A stretch of DNA of 64,000 nt from Ignavibacteria bacterium. Lineage in GTDB: Bacteria; Bacteroidota; Ignavibacteria; Tepidaquicellales; Tepidaquicellaceae. Shown here piece after piece: positions 17,801 to 27,800 of the stretch. The notes below the pieces were generated by a model. That model saw only the letters and a program-made list of their open reading frames with translations. It was not told where the DNA came from and did no database searches. The number at the start of each line of letters is the position of its first letter. Positions within the stretch are counted from its first letter, which is position 1. A program made the translations under genes and the position numbers. The stretch spans positions 1 to 64,000 of the forward strand of contig JAIBBK010000017.1 of NCBI GenBank assembly GCA_019694675.1. Direction: 5' to 3'.

Positions 17801-19296
17801 ACGGCGGCGCTTCGATGAACAACGTTGCCGATGTCATTCTCACGGGTGAGTTTGCAGACAATCAGTTCGGCTTCAGAGTGGCCGGTGCGGGAAATTTTAA
17901 CGGTGACAACATTGGCGACATCTGGCAGGATGTGATTGTCGGATCACCTTACAACGATGCAGGTGGCAGTCATGCAGGAAGGGCCTATGTTTATTTCGGA
18001 AGCCCGTCCATGAACAACGTAATAGATGTTGTCTTCACGGGAGCCGCATCTTCCTACAACTTAGGCGTATCCGTTGCTTCCGCAGGGGATGTGAACGGAG
18101 ATTCATTTGGTGATATCATAATAGGAGCGAGCGGAAGCGATGCATTTGCAACAGATGCGGGACAGGCATTCATCCTGTTCGGATCACCTTTTCCCGATAA
18201 CATTGCCGATGTGACGTTCAACGGCTCTGCCGCGGGAGACTGGTTCGGATACAGCACTGCATCCGCCGGCGATGCAAACGGGGACGGGTTCGGCGATGTG
18301 GTTATAGGTGCATTCAGAAATGATCAGAACGGAACTGATGCAGGAAGGGCTTACTTTTATTACGGAGGACTCCCGATGAACAATACCGCGGACATGAACT
18401 ACTACGGTGAAAGCCCCAACGACTGGTTCGGCATCTGCGTAGCTTCCGCAGGCGATGTAAGCGGCGACGGCAGACCGGATCTTCTGATCGGATCATCATA
18501 CAATGATGCCGGCGGTACCGATGCAGGCAGGGCGTATGTACATTTCAGCAGCAGCAACATAAACAATAACCCGGACATTGTCCTAACCGGAAGGACAGGT
18601 GAATACTTCGGATGGTTTCTTTCCGGAGCGGGAGATGTGAATGCGGACGGACAAAGCGATCTCCTTGTCGGAGCTTATCAAAGCAGTATCACATCGCCGC
18701 AAAACGGACGGGGCTATCTGTTCATGTCATCGCATCCGGAGAATCATCTCGTACTCAAGCTCAAGACTGTCCTACAGGCATTTTACGATCCTTCCGCCGA
18801 GACACTTAACAAGCAGGACACGCTCACGGTCAATCTGCACAATGCTTCTTATCCGTATGCAATTGCGGGCAGTGCGAAGGCGGTTGTGAGCAAACTGAAC
18901 TTCACGGCAAGGTTCTATTTCAAAAATGTTGCGCCGGGAAATTACTGGATAGACGTGCGGCACAGGAACAGCATTGAAACATGGAGCTCCGGCTATATGG
19001 AATTCAAACGAAACATTGCAACGGAATACGACATGGCCGTTCAGCAAAACAGGGCGTTCATGAACAACACCGTGCTTGTTGACAACTCACCGGTGCGATA
19101 TGCGATATACGGAGGCGATGTGAATCAGGACGGGATAGTGGATGCCACTGATGCTTTGCTTATAGACAATGACGCAAATAACTTTGCATCGGGGTATCTT
19201 GCAACGGACGTTAACGGAGATTACTCGGTGGATGCAACGGATGCACTTATAGTTGACAACAACTCATCCAATTTTGTGTCGAAGATGACTCCGTGA
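14803..19296 (+). CDS. FG-GAP protein with three seven-bladed propellers and C-terminal X-dockerin cassette
   Basis: Secreted 1497-residue protein. A signal peptide (1-24, ending AFSQ) is followed from about residue 80 to 1310 by FG-GAP/integrin-alpha-type repeats, each with a calcium loop of the form GDVNGDGYSDIVIGA and a strand such as GRAYIYYGG. I count 21 repeats, exactly three sets of seven. Blades 7 and 14 end differently (AWLYTNTRNRTPLP and YIFTYTQSYTDV), marking propeller boundaries. The last 175 residues are the shared tail: a beta-sandwich X module (about 1322-1436, VRHRNSIETWSSG) and a dockerin-like pair of calcium loops (1437-1497, DVNQDGIVDATD and DVNGDYSVDATD). There is no T9SS sorting domain. 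Role probably adhesion or matrix assembly. It converges with a helical-family gene, with a terminator between. Confidence 0.9.
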   Translation: MTNLFRSAALSALCLFVFLTNAFSQKADISDCIPDPPGLKPGMQVTGFLDENGAPLASDPTSSRTTEPEGDAFQEYSFTGEASVDYYGFSVASAGDVNGDGYSDIVIGAPFNDAGGADAGRVYVYYGGQIIDYGADVVITGSVAGGKLGFSVSSAGDVNADGYADIIAGATAVSGNDGRAYIFLGGSPMNNTADVTLQGAGGGELFGISVSHAGDLNGDSYSDVIIGAYAYSGYTGRAYAFFGSAVMDSGIDLIFSSGDAGSGYGYAVSSAGDFNSDGYSDVIVGELLGPGSYGKAFIYTGGAGMDNTADLTMTGATPADYFGSSLGVAGDMNGDGYDDVIVGAYLFNSQRGAAYVFYGGTVLNNVADVQLSGTGAADFFGTSVSGDLDVNGDGFRDVIVGARQNDNGGTNSGCAYIFYGGMSVNSIPDAVLSANIPNDLFGFCVASAGDVNRDGLGDIIVGVPYNDQNGTDAGKAWLYTNTRNRTPLPIASFSGPGGFDYFGLKCSDAGDLNGDGYGDVMATSINYEQVYVYFGGQSLSTSAGLIIYAQLGSESFSNSVSSAGDLNNDGYGDIIIGAEIANSSTGRAYIYYGSASMNNVPDLILSGFTPNNYFGSAVASAGDVNGDSYDDVIVGARGNGAAYIFYGGATMNNVSDVTLTGNLGAFGISVAGIGSVNGDIYDDVIVGAPYEGANSEGKAYLFLGGSSMNNVVDQTFTGAGVNAKQGSAVSAAGDVNSDGYDDLLIGGLSPSFLIPDTKGRVELYLGSPAIDAVADVTMIGLDANYQLGGSIADIGDYNKDGYGDFAVTSYPAKRVYLHFGSASPDNVPDLVIAGEDVNTNIYFGMSVSFAGDVNGDGNTDIIASGYGLSSPGSAYIFTYTQSYTDVHDAVFDGEAAGDWMGYAVAPAGDVNSDGYADVIVGARLNDAAGADAGRAYIYFGGNPMDFIPDVTLNGLAPGDQFGFSVAGTGDVNGDGYGDVIVGAPLNDAAGSNAGRAYIYYGGASMNNVADVILTGEFADNQFGFRVAGAGNFNGDNIGDIWQDVIVGSPYNDAGGSHAGRAYVYFGSPSMNNVIDVVFTGAASSYNLGVSVASAGDVNGDSFGDIIIGASGSDAFATDAGQAFILFGSPFPDNIADVTFNGSAAGDWFGYSTASAGDANGDGFGDVVIGAFRNDQNGTDAGRAYFYYGGLPMNNTADMNYYGESPNDWFGICVASAGDVSGDGRPDLLIGSSYNDAGGTDAGRAYVHFSSSNINNNPDIVLTGRTGEYFGWFLSGAGDVNADGQSDLLVGAYQSSITSPQNGRGYLFMSSHPENHLVLKLKTVLQAFYDPSAETLNKQDTLTVNLHNASYPYAIAGSAKAVVSKLNFTARFYFKNVAPGNYWIDVRHRNSIETWSSGYMEFKRNIATEYDMAVQQNRAFMNNTVLVDNSPVRYAIYGGDVNQDGIVDATDALLIDNDANNFASGYLATDVNGDYSVDATDALIVDNNSSNFVSKMTP

Positions 19297-19340
19297 ATCC
19301 GCGCAGGGCATTGTTACAAAAGCATTCATGCAGAGATTAG

Positions 19341-19362
19341 AAGCGTCCTTCCGGGGACGCTT
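19341..19362. terminator. Bidirectional hairpin terminator
   Basis: AAGCGTCC (19341-19348), a 6-base loop, and GGACGCTT (19355-19362) form a perfect 8-bp stem followed by a short T-run. It lies between two convergent stop codons (19296 and 19465) and can serve both strands. Confidence 0.75.
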
Positions 19363-19464
19363 TGTCTGCTGTTCAGATAAGGGGATAGTAGCTCTGCCGG
19401 ATGTTCTCGATCTCTCAGCTCACTATACAGCAGGGCGAAGATGCACTGACTCCGGTCATTAAGG

Positions 19465-20943
19465 TCAGAGCATCTCCCCGATCTTTTCCATGAGCCACTT
19501 TCGCTGAATCAGATTCTTCTCCGCATCCATCTCCTTTCCCAATATCCGTGCGTCCTCTGATTTGCTCTTGGCATCCGATACTCTGAGTTTTAACAGCTTC
19601 ATGTAAAAGTTCAGAAAATTTCTGTATCCTGTCCTGGAATGATCATTGAACTCCCTGGCCGTCTTTATGTAATGTCTTGCAGAATCTGCCATAGCCGCCG
19701 CCTGATCTTCAAGCTTTAGTTCGAAAAAGATCCGCAGCATAAGCGTTTTTACATCGCTCTTGAATGCAACCAGGTCGTATTTGACCTTTGCAATGTTTGA
19801 AAGCGACTCTTCATACTTTCCAAGCCGGTAGTCTATAAGCGCCCTTGAGTAAAGAGAAAGATTATCCCTCAGCTCAGGCCGAAGTTCGGAGGAATATTTG
19901 TCTATGAAACCGTATGCCCATTCGCACTCCTGAAGATAATCAGCGCACAGTATCACGTTTCTGTAAAACAGCGGATGCATGAAGTCTTCATCAGAGATCT
20001 TGTAAGCCCTGTCTTCGATACAGGACCTCAGAAGTTCGAACAACTCCCTCTTTGTTACAGGATTGACCGGTATGAACCTGGTCTGATACATGTTCGTGAG
20101 TTCTGAATAATAATAGACAAGCTCGAGAGCGCTTAGCTGTTTCCGGCTTTTGAGGAAAAGGTCTCTTGCAATGTGAAAAGATTCCGTATCATTCCCGGAA
20201 CTGAGGAACAGGTAAAGCCGGTAGTGAAACTTCAGATAAAATTCATTTGCCGTATTATCGTAGAGAGATATGATACTGTTGAGATCTGTCTTTGCTATAA
20301 TGTCCTCAATGAAACTGTTCTTCATGATAATGTTGTGGTTATCCTTGCCGAGAATCCGTGACTTTGCATTTGCAAGAAGGTCTATCCAGAACTGAGCCGA
20401 CAGATGCTTCACATATTCCATATTGTGATTGAAATAATCATCCATCTCCATCGTGATATAGGAATACCTTGAATTGAGCTTTTCGATATAGTAGCGTTCC
20501 ATGTTATCCAGACCTTTGCGGCTCTCCGGTTCGCGAAGGTCTTCGTATGCGCTTTTAAGGTACTGCGGATAGCTTCTTATCATATTGCGGTCGAGAAGCT
20601 GTGCAAGAAGCGTCCTGTTGCGGAGTGTGTTGCTGTTTCTCACATCCGATATGAACAGGAACTCTTCAACTGCTCTGAGAAGATACGAGGAAAGAGAGCG
20701 CAGAGTATTGAGGGCATTTTTGTTGTCCTTTCCCGCACCCGGAACAAGTTCCCTCAGCACTGCATCCTCGCTGAAACCGTTCTTTGAAAAATCCGGGTGA
20801 TATTTCCTGAGTATTGTGAACAGCGGCAGCGGGTCTCTCCCTCTTATGTGATAGGGCGATGAAAGAAATTTTTCCAGTTCATTCATCTCATTACCTGTCA
20901 AAGTCCTGAGAAAGACTATGAGCTTTGTATCCTTATATTCCAT
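19465..20943 (-). CDS. Helical ~490-aa protein of unknown function, paralogue 2 of 6
   Basis: A 492-residue cytoplasmic-looking helical protein with no recognised domain. The family N-terminal block is clear: TKLIVFLRTL, then LEKFLSSPYHIRGRDPLPLF and YHPDF (about residue 50). The C-terminal block shows EWAYGFIDKYSSELRPELRD, a TPR-like segment (YRLGKYEESLSNIAKVKYD), VKTLMLRIFFEL, and the end WLMEKIGEML. It converges with the three-propeller FG-GAP gene. Like its relatives it is a monocistronic gene beside a surface-protein gene, with a start shortly after an AT-rich leader. Scaffold, chaperone or regulator are all possible; nothing in the sequence decides. Confidence 0.85.
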   Translation of the reverse strand: MEYKDTKLIVFLRTLTGNEMNELEKFLSSPYHIRGRDPLPLFTILRKYHPDFSKNGFSEDAVLRELVPGAGKDNKNALNTLRSLSSYLLRAVEEFLFISDVRNSNTLRNRTLLAQLLDRNMIRSYPQYLKSAYEDLREPESRKGLDNMERYYIEKLNSRYSYITMEMDDYFNHNMEYVKHLSAQFWIDLLANAKSRILGKDNHNIIMKNSFIEDIIAKTDLNSIISLYDNTANEFYLKFHYRLYLFLSSGNDTESFHIARDLFLKSRKQLSALELVYYYSELTNMYQTRFIPVNPVTKRELFELLRSCIEDRAYKISDEDFMHPLFYRNVILCADYLQECEWAYGFIDKYSSELRPELRDNLSLYSRALIDYRLGKYEESLSNIAKVKYDLVAFKSDVKTLMLRIFFELKLEDQAAAMADSARHYIKTAREFNDHSRTGYRNFLNFYMKLLKLRVSDAKSKSEDARILGKEMDAEKNLIQRKWLMEKIGEML

Positions 20944-21565
20944 TTGCCTTTTATGATGAGCGCCAAATTAGTGAATTACAAGTGTGAATTCACTTCATAA
21001 CAAATACATTTCTTCAGGAGGTCAGGAGATTCCGATCGTGCCCGGGCACAGCATTCAGCCATTGCGGCAGATCTTACGGCGGCAGTGAATCTGAGCTAAT
21101 GGCACGGTACTGCCGCTGATGAAGCTGTAAGAAGCTGTTCCGCTCTCCACTGTGCATGGCTTGTGTTTAGGTGTGAAGTTAACATCTTATCTAACATTGA
21201 CCTGATCGCAGAGAACAAAGCCAGCGGCCGTCTATGCCGGGCACAGACCATTTTTCTCCATTGGAAATTATAAGTGTTTGATTAAAAGTAATTTCTCTAT
21301 TTTTGTACAAGTTCGATAAATTGTATTTTAAACAGAACAAGAGATTGATACAATAGTTTAGTTGGTATTTTATGTTTCACAATTAAAGGTGCAGATACGA
21401 AAGGAGGCTCTTCACACTGCGCTTGAGCTAAACCCAAATTAACATTTTTAGAAACTGATCATAAGGAAGGCAAACCATGCAACCTCAATGGGTATTGCAG
21501 ATACCGGTTTCCCCTGACAATTAATAGCCCTCACTATGATCTTAATTAAACTTAGGAGATTGATC
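20944..21565. other. 622-base intergenic region
   Basis: Lies between a divergent helical-family gene and a T9SS-sorted protein gene. Both promoters should be here. A TATTTTTG at 21298-21305 matches the -7 element on the plus strand, but its nearest TTG is spaced 17 bases from it, shorter than the other promoters in the window. A CCGGGCACAG motif occurs twice (near 21041 and 21237). No gene-like frame was seen. Confidence 0.5.
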
Positions 21566-22735
21566 ATGAAAGCCATTTCAAACCTTTTAACACTTATCTT
21601 TCTTGCCGTGAGTACGATCATGCTGGTGCCCGCGGGTGCTTTTTCCCAGCAGTGTGAATGCGATCCGGACCCTCCGAGATTCAGGACCATCAACCATCCG
21701 GATGCAACAGGCCCCAACCAGCAAGGCAGATACATTTATGACTATTCAAACGATACTATTTTCCGGAGGACATTCTGCGGTGCAAACCCGTTTGTTGAAA
21801 CAGATCCCTGCCGGCCATGGACACTGGAATTCTTTGGTGTTATGACAGAGGTCAACGGCGACTGTGTTATTTTTGATTCGGTTGGAATAAACTGGGATAC
21901 TACAGTCTGCCATGACTTCAGGTATGAATTCGTTTACCCCCTGGGTTATGTTGCAGGAAATCCGGCTGACTCGATTGCCATAAAATTCACTATGCGCGCA
22001 AAACCGGCAGACACATGCGACAACGAAGACAACTATTACTGCCTCAATGATACAGGACATTACATTGATCTTGACTGCTGGATCAATTGCCTGAACCAAA
22101 GGATCTCAATTTATGGCCATGATGTTTGTCCGATTCCCAATACTGTGCTCTGCAGGATAGAGTGGGATTCCCCACTGCCTGTAGAACTCAGTTCGTTCTC
22201 ATCATCCGTAAACAGGAATGATGTTACGCTGAACTGGTCAACGAGCAAGGAGACCAATAACTCGGGATTCAGTATTGAGAGATATTACGAGGGACAATGG
22301 AAGGCCGTAGAATTCATTGCAGGTTCAGGCACAACTTCCGGCATCAGAGAATATTCATACACTGACCGTAACCTCAGGAGCGGAGCTTACAGCTACCGGC
22401 TCAAACAAGTGGACTACAACGGTAACTTCGAGTACTTTGACCTTAACGGAGTTGTGACCATTGGATCACCTGCTGAATACGATCTTTCACAGAACTATCC
22501 GAATCCGTTCAATCCCACAACTACCATTGTATACGGCATACCTGCAGACGGTAATGTGACACTGAAGATATATGACAACACGGGAAGAGAGATCAGGACG
22601 CTGGTGAACGAGCTGAAGAGCGCCGGATACTATTCGGTCACATTCAGCGCCGGCGATCTTGCGAGCGGAATGTATTTCTATAAGCTCGAATCCGGAAACT
22701 TCGTAACTGCAAAGAAGATGATCCTCATGAAGTGA
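21566..22735 (+). CDS. Secreted protein with fibronectin-like domain and T9SS sorting domain
   Basis: A 389-residue secreted protein. The start at 21566 is supported by AGGAG (21554-21558) 7 bases upstream and by the signal peptide it opens (MKAISNLLTLIFLAVSTIML...AFSQ). The mature N-terminal region is cysteine-rich (CECDPDPP, FCGANP, DPCRPW, TVCHDF, DTCDNEDNYYC, DLDCWINCLN, HDVC), suggesting a disulfide-bonded domain I do not recognise. Then comes a fibronectin/Ig-like segment (LPVELSSFSSSV, VTLNWSTSKETNNSGFSIER) typical of Bacteroidota secreted proteins. The last 85 residues are a T9SS type A sorting domain (QNYPNPFNP...KKMILMK). A strong terminator follows the stop. Function unknown. Confidence 0.85.
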   Translation: MKAISNLLTLIFLAVSTIMLVPAGAFSQQCECDPDPPRFRTINHPDATGPNQQGRYIYDYSNDTIFRRTFCGANPFVETDPCRPWTLEFFGVMTEVNGDCVIFDSVGINWDTTVCHDFRYEFVYPLGYVAGNPADSIAIKFTMRAKPADTCDNEDNYYCLNDTGHYIDLDCWINCLNQRISIYGHDVCPIPNTVLCRIEWDSPLPVELSSFSSSVNRNDVTLNWSTSKETNNSGFSIERYYEGQWKAVEFIAGSGTTSGIREYSYTDRNLRSGAYSYRLKQVDYNGNFEYFDLNGVVTIGSPAEYDLSQNYPNPFNPTTTIVYGIPADGNVTLKIYDNTGREIRTLVNELKSAGYYSVTFSAGDLASGMYFYKLESGNFVTAKKMILMK

Positions 22736-22778
22736 TCCGGAATTCAGGAGTGCTTTATCTTTTTGGTTAGGAAGAAGA

Positions 22779-22815
22779 GGCGGGAAGTTTTGAACTTCCT
22801 GCCTTTCTTCTTTTT
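22779..22815. terminator. Strong hairpin terminator
   Basis: GGCGGGAAGTT (22779-22789), loop TTG, AACTTCCTGCC (22793-22803), followed by a T-rich run. Flanking AAGAAG and CTTCTT extend the stem. It terminates the plus-strand secreted-protein gene and lies between convergent genes. Confidence 0.85.
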
Positions 22816-23046
22816 CTCCCGTCTCTTTGCCCGGCATAACCGTGACTGTCTGAATCAGGATCCGAAAGGTTGGAAGACTGTGCGATGTCATGCGGCAACA
22901 GTTGCTGTGCGCGAACAGCACAGGAAAACAGCTGAAGACATTACGGAAAAGAGATCCGCTCACCCGGGCAGAGCCGGGGGAAAGAGATCATTAATTGGAT
23001 TTCAGAAAGCATCTGCCAACTCAAAGATTGCCGCATTCCGCACTTC

Positions 23047-24354
23047 TTACTTCACTACAACCATTTTCCTTGCATCTTCAAAATCTCCGGCCAGCAGTCT
23101 GTAAAAATATACGCCGCTGTTAAGAGTCCGCGCATCAAAATCTGCACGGTAAGTTCCCGGTCTCTGAAACTCGTTAACAAGCACCGCAACCTCTTTTCCG
23201 GCCGGGTCATACACTTTGAGAGTCACTGCTCCGGGCGAGGCGATACGGTAGGTGATTGAAGTGTAAGGATTGAACGGATTGGGATAATTCTGCTGTAGCA
23301 GATACCCGCCGGGTTGTTCTGAATTAATGAGATTTATGCCGACAGATCCGATGGTGTCTGTGAGCAGTTCCGTATTATTCAGATAACCGGTATTGTACCC
23401 CGACGCGCAAATCAGCTTCCGCACACTGTTCGGCAACTGCACAGACCCGCTTTGTCCCGTAAGCCATGAAGTGGGTTTATCCGGCAGTCTCGTCCATGAA
23501 TTCCTGCCCGGACTGAAAGTATAGCACTCATTGGAATAAGTGTTGAATGTGTTATCGGTACTGCCGCCGGTCATAATGATCCCGCTCGCGCCCCATGAAT
23601 GAGCATCAAAGAACGTCCTTGACTGCCCGGGAAAATTTGCTCCCCGCGTCCATTTTATTCTTGCCCTGTCGCTCTGACTTATCACGCCGACATATACACT
23701 GTCAAAGTAGATCGATGAGCCGAAGGAGCTTGTTCCGCACATATAGATCAGCGTATCGCCGGTAACTGCAAAACCTCCGAATGTTCTTCTTGTTGCCGAA
23801 GGAAAGAAATCTGCAGGCCTCCATGTATTTGAAACAGCATTGTATAAATAAACTATGCCTGAATTTGGCCCTGCAAATCCCCCGGCAACATATATCAGAC
23901 TGTCCTGATATGACACAGCTTTTCCGTCACCCGTTGCAAAGGGAAAGTTTGCCGCCTGCGACCATGAATTTCCCTGAATATTGTATTTGTACACGATGCT
24001 TGATCCTGAACCTGGAGGATTAACTACTCCGCCGATCACGTACAGCGTATCTTTCAGCACGGCCGTTGCTCCACCGAGAAGCCCGGTTGGATGCGGATTC
24101 AGAGTGTCCCAGCTGTTGGCGCTTATGCTGTATCTCTGAACTGTCTTAACTATTGCTTCATTCTGATCTCGTCCGGAAACAATGAACAGATAACCGTTGC
24201 CGCTCTTCGAATAGGATGCCGTATTCCCGGCTCTTACGGGAACAGGTATGTTTGCCGCTGAAGACCAGACAGGTGCCTGTGCCTGCATTTCAAAACCGGG
24301 TATTGCAGGAAAGATCAGAACTGCTGCTGCCACAATTTTTAGAAGATGTCTCAT
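23047..24354 (-). CDS. Kelch-type beta-propeller protein with T9SS sorting domain
   Basis: Secreted 435-residue protein. A signal peptide (1-26, ending MQAQA) is followed by kelch-like repeats (about 30-340): PVWSSAANIP, YLFIVSGRDQ, VQRYSISANSWDTL, LYVIGGVVNPPG, YKYNIQGNSWSQAANFP, IYVAGGFAGPN and YLYNAVSNTWRPADFFP. Each has the GG...Y...W pattern of kelch blades. The final 85 residues (351-435) are a T9SS type A sorting domain (QNYPNPFNP, VTLKVYDPAGKEV, RKMVVVK). Likely exported by T9SS to the surface. It converges with the preceding secreted-protein gene. Substrate or partner unknown; galactose-oxidase catalytic residues were not evident. Confidence 0.88.
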   Translation of the reverse strand: MRHLLKIVAAAVLIFPAIPGFEMQAQAPVWSSAANIPVPVRAGNTASYSKSGNGYLFIVSGRDQNEAIVKTVQRYSISANSWDTLNPHPTGLLGGATAVLKDTLYVIGGVVNPPGSGSSIVYKYNIQGNSWSQAANFPFATGDGKAVSYQDSLIYVAGGFAGPNSGIVYLYNAVSNTWRPADFFPSATRRTFGGFAVTGDTLIYMCGTSSFGSSIYFDSVYVGVISQSDRARIKWTRGANFPGQSRTFFDAHSWGASGIIMTGGSTDNTFNTYSNECYTFSPGRNSWTRLPDKPTSWLTGQSGSVQLPNSVRKLICASGYNTGYLNNTELLTDTIGSVGINLINSEQPGGYLLQQNYPNPFNPYTSITYRIASPGAVTLKVYDPAGKEVAVLVNEFQRPGTYRADFDARTLNSGVYFYRLLAGDFEDARKMVVVK

Positions 24355-24839
24355 ACTTGAATGGTTTGATAGATTAATGAAAATATCTTAGAAGGGTTGT
24401 ATGAGAGTTGCTTTCCGGACTTTCTCCGGCTCTGGAAAAGTTGGGAATGTTTACGAAACAACTGCCCTTAAGTTGCACTTTTTATCTGAAACAGAAAGCA
24501 GGCCTGTCGTCATTCAAAAAGCAATCTAATGTCTCCCGGTGTTATTATGAGCGCCGCGGATCAATTGAAAGAATTGACAATGTCCTGACTTTTCAGTTGA
24601 GATGCTTAGTGTTTTCTGATACAACTGCATCCTGACAATATACTTAGCTCTCACGGGAGAGGACTTGGCAGAGATAGTGAATTATATGGTCCTCTCCCCG
24701 GGCGCAAGGGGAGAGGACATAGTGAATCATAAGACAGACAAAATGTGCTTGCCGGATTTCGTTGAAACAGGAGTCACCGGCGAATACAAATGAAACAGAT
24801 CTTCTGCGCCCGGCAATTTCATTGCCGGATCTGTCATCA
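24355..24839. other. 485-base intergenic region with palindromes
   Basis: Lies between two minus-strand genes. It holds the promoter region of the kelch gene and, at 24689-24718, a perfect 11-bp stem (GTCCTCTCCCC / GGGGAGAGGAC) with an 8-base loop, a REP-like element; a smaller related half (CTCTCACGGGAGAG) lies near 24650. No gene was seen. Confidence 0.6.
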
Positions 24840-27800
24840 TTACGGCTCAATTGCCGAGATGAAATTTGACGCGTTGTTGTCCGCCATCGCAAAGTCCGTT
24901 CCGTCAGCAAACCCGTCTCCGTTTATATCAGTCTGCAGATATCCGGAATTGTAAGAGGCGGCATCATTGTCAATCAGACTGAGATCTGTCGCATCAACGG
25001 TCTTGTCCTGGTTTGCATCCCCCGAGTATAGCGCAAACCTCACAGGAGAGTTATCAATCTGAACAAGGTTACTGCCGTAAGCCTGCGACGCGGCTGTGGA
25101 AAAACTGAAGCTTGCCGGACTGCCGGCAGTAAGCGCTATTGCGGAAGAGCTCCACGTCTCTATCGTATTTCTGTGCCTGACCGTAATGAAATAATTCCCG
25201 GTCGAAACATTGTCAAACTGAAACTCTGCAATGCCGGCAGAATCAGAAATTGATATTGCAGAATCAATCACCGCATACGGAAATGACGAACTCCTCACAT
25301 GCACTCTTACAGTATCGGCAATTTGTTCGTCTGCAACGGAATTGTAGAAGCCCTCAAAGAATACGCTCAGAGTCAGGCTTATGGAAAGATCCGGCGAGTT
25401 GAATTCATCCGCGCCGATATCCGGTGCGGATACATTCCTGGTATCGCCGTCAAAGTCCGTGATTGCCCCGGCAATGTATCTTCCCGCATCGGATGCGGGA
25501 GATGCCTGCGAAGTGTCAATGTGAAGATTGCCTGCTGAAATGAATTTCGGATCACCGGTAACACTGTTTGAATCTAGTCCGGTTGCCGATAACCAAGTCG
25601 CCAGAGAAGTCCTGTCTGTGCCGTTGTAAAGTCCGAGCACTCCGCCAGTGCCGTTGGAGAAAAGGAGATTGTTATTGCTGTAGCATCCGGCAGGAAGCGG
25701 CGCGGTTCCTGCAAGTGAGACCGAGTAATGCTTTGCTGTTGCTCCGCTGTTCGACCTTGAATTAAAGAGGATGTTGCCGATGAAGTTTCTTGGATTTGAA
25801 ATCACATAACTCCTTAACGCAAAAGTGTTAAGTGAACCTGAACCCGGATTACCTGCAATGTACACGCTGTTGAAATAATAATTGTTAACACCTCCTGTTT
25901 CCTGAATGCCTGCAACGATGCACCCGGTGTTCATTCCGGTTCCGAGAGAGATCATGTTGTTTCTGTAAGTTGCAGTTCCGGTGTTTACAAGCATACCGGT
26001 TATTGTAGCGTTCAGGCTTGAAGATGATATGGAATGAATGAAGTTGTTTTCAATAAGGATGCCGACTGTGGCTGCATTGACCGCAATTCCGGTCAGGTTG
26101 TTCGGTTGCGTTGTGTTTGTGTTTGAAAGATTGTGTATGAGGTTGTTTGCAACAGTATGAGTTGCGCTTGATGTATTGAGAAGAATTCCCATTGTTGATG
26201 ATATGTATGTTCCGGGAGTGCCGCCGCCCGCAGTGAAGTTTCTTACAGTGTTACCGGTTATCAACGAGCTTCGCCCGGTATTTTGAATTCCGATAACAAT
26301 TGTTGATGTTGATGTTGATGTCGTCTGCATTGAATTTGCAATACTGCCGCCAAAGGTATTGTTCCGGCAGATCCAGTCGTTGGTAGAAGTGTTCTTGATT
26401 CCGAAGAGATTCACTCCTCCGCTTGAAGAGGAGACTCCGTACAATCCCCCTGCATTATTCTCAGAGACGTTTGTGGTTGTTCCTGTACCGCAGTGGATAC
26501 CGACAACTTCCGTATTGGATGCGGAGCTTGAAGTCACAGATATATTCTGCAGTGATGACTGGCTTCCTATGGTATTGCCGGAGACATTTGCCGCGCCGGA
26601 TGATAGAAGTATCGCAATGAACGAAGCGTTTGACGCGACGCCGTTGAATGCTCCCGACATTGTGATACCCGCTATGATATTTCCCTGGATATTTGAGTAA
26701 GCGGTACTTCCTGCCTGCAGGAAAACGGGATTGAACCTTGCCGTATTGCTCCCCGTGATCGTGTACTTGCCGGTTCCGCTCTGAGAGGAATAGCCGATAA
26801 CGTTTCCGCTTATGGTAAAACCTGTGCCCAACGAAGATACGATCCTGACAGCCGAATGCTGAGCATCTGGATTAAGGCTGACTGTTGAGGTCTGATAGAA
26901 CCGGTTGTCTTTTATCACAATGTCGGTATTCCCGGAGAGCACTGCCACTCCGCTCTGAACAGGCCCGTAACCGTAATCGTATATGTTGCAGTTGCGGATC
27001 GTATCGCCCTTGTTGTATGCCGAAGTGAGCGTGCTTCCAAGAAATGCTACTGCCTTTGTAAGCGGACCTGCAGAGTGTTTTGAAATATTGCAGTATGAAA
27101 TGAGATTGTTATTGTTTCCGGTTGCGGTCCCCGTGCCGAAATTCACTGCGCCGCCATCAAATGACTGATGCACCGCCGCCGAGCTGAGAATGGTGCAGTT
27201 GGTCACAACATTATCACTTGCATCGGATCTGAAATTGATCGTGCTTGTCCCCGATGTGAATGAAAATGTGGTATTGATCAGTGTAAGCGAGTTGCCGCCT
27301 GTATTGAGTCCGTCAATTTTCACTCTGTCGGCTCCGTTTAGATCGATCAGCGGCAATCCTGCGGTAATTGCGCCTGAGACAGTTATTGCCGAACCACCCG
27401 ACGGCACTATTGAAAGCGTGCTCCAGTCATTTTCATTCAGTGTAATGCCAGAGCTTGGTTCGGTTGTGTTGCCGTTGATCTGAATCAGTATGTTTGAACC
27501 TGTCTGCGCGGCGGAATTCATCTCAGCAAATGCAGAATAGAGATTTGCGTACATGCCGTTTCCGGCAACCGCGCCTGAAACGCTGACATTTAAATTCTGA
27601 AAAGTGAAACTGTTCATACTGCCGCTTACCGGAAATGCGGCTGAAGTCAGCGCCGCTGAGAACGGATATTCACTGAATACTGCATTGCTGACGCCCACAT
27701 GCGCAAATGACGCAAGGTCCTGTGCGACAACAAAGTACAGGATCGTATCTGACTGCGTCACCGGAGAATCCAGCCTGCTGAATAATAATGTGAAATTGAA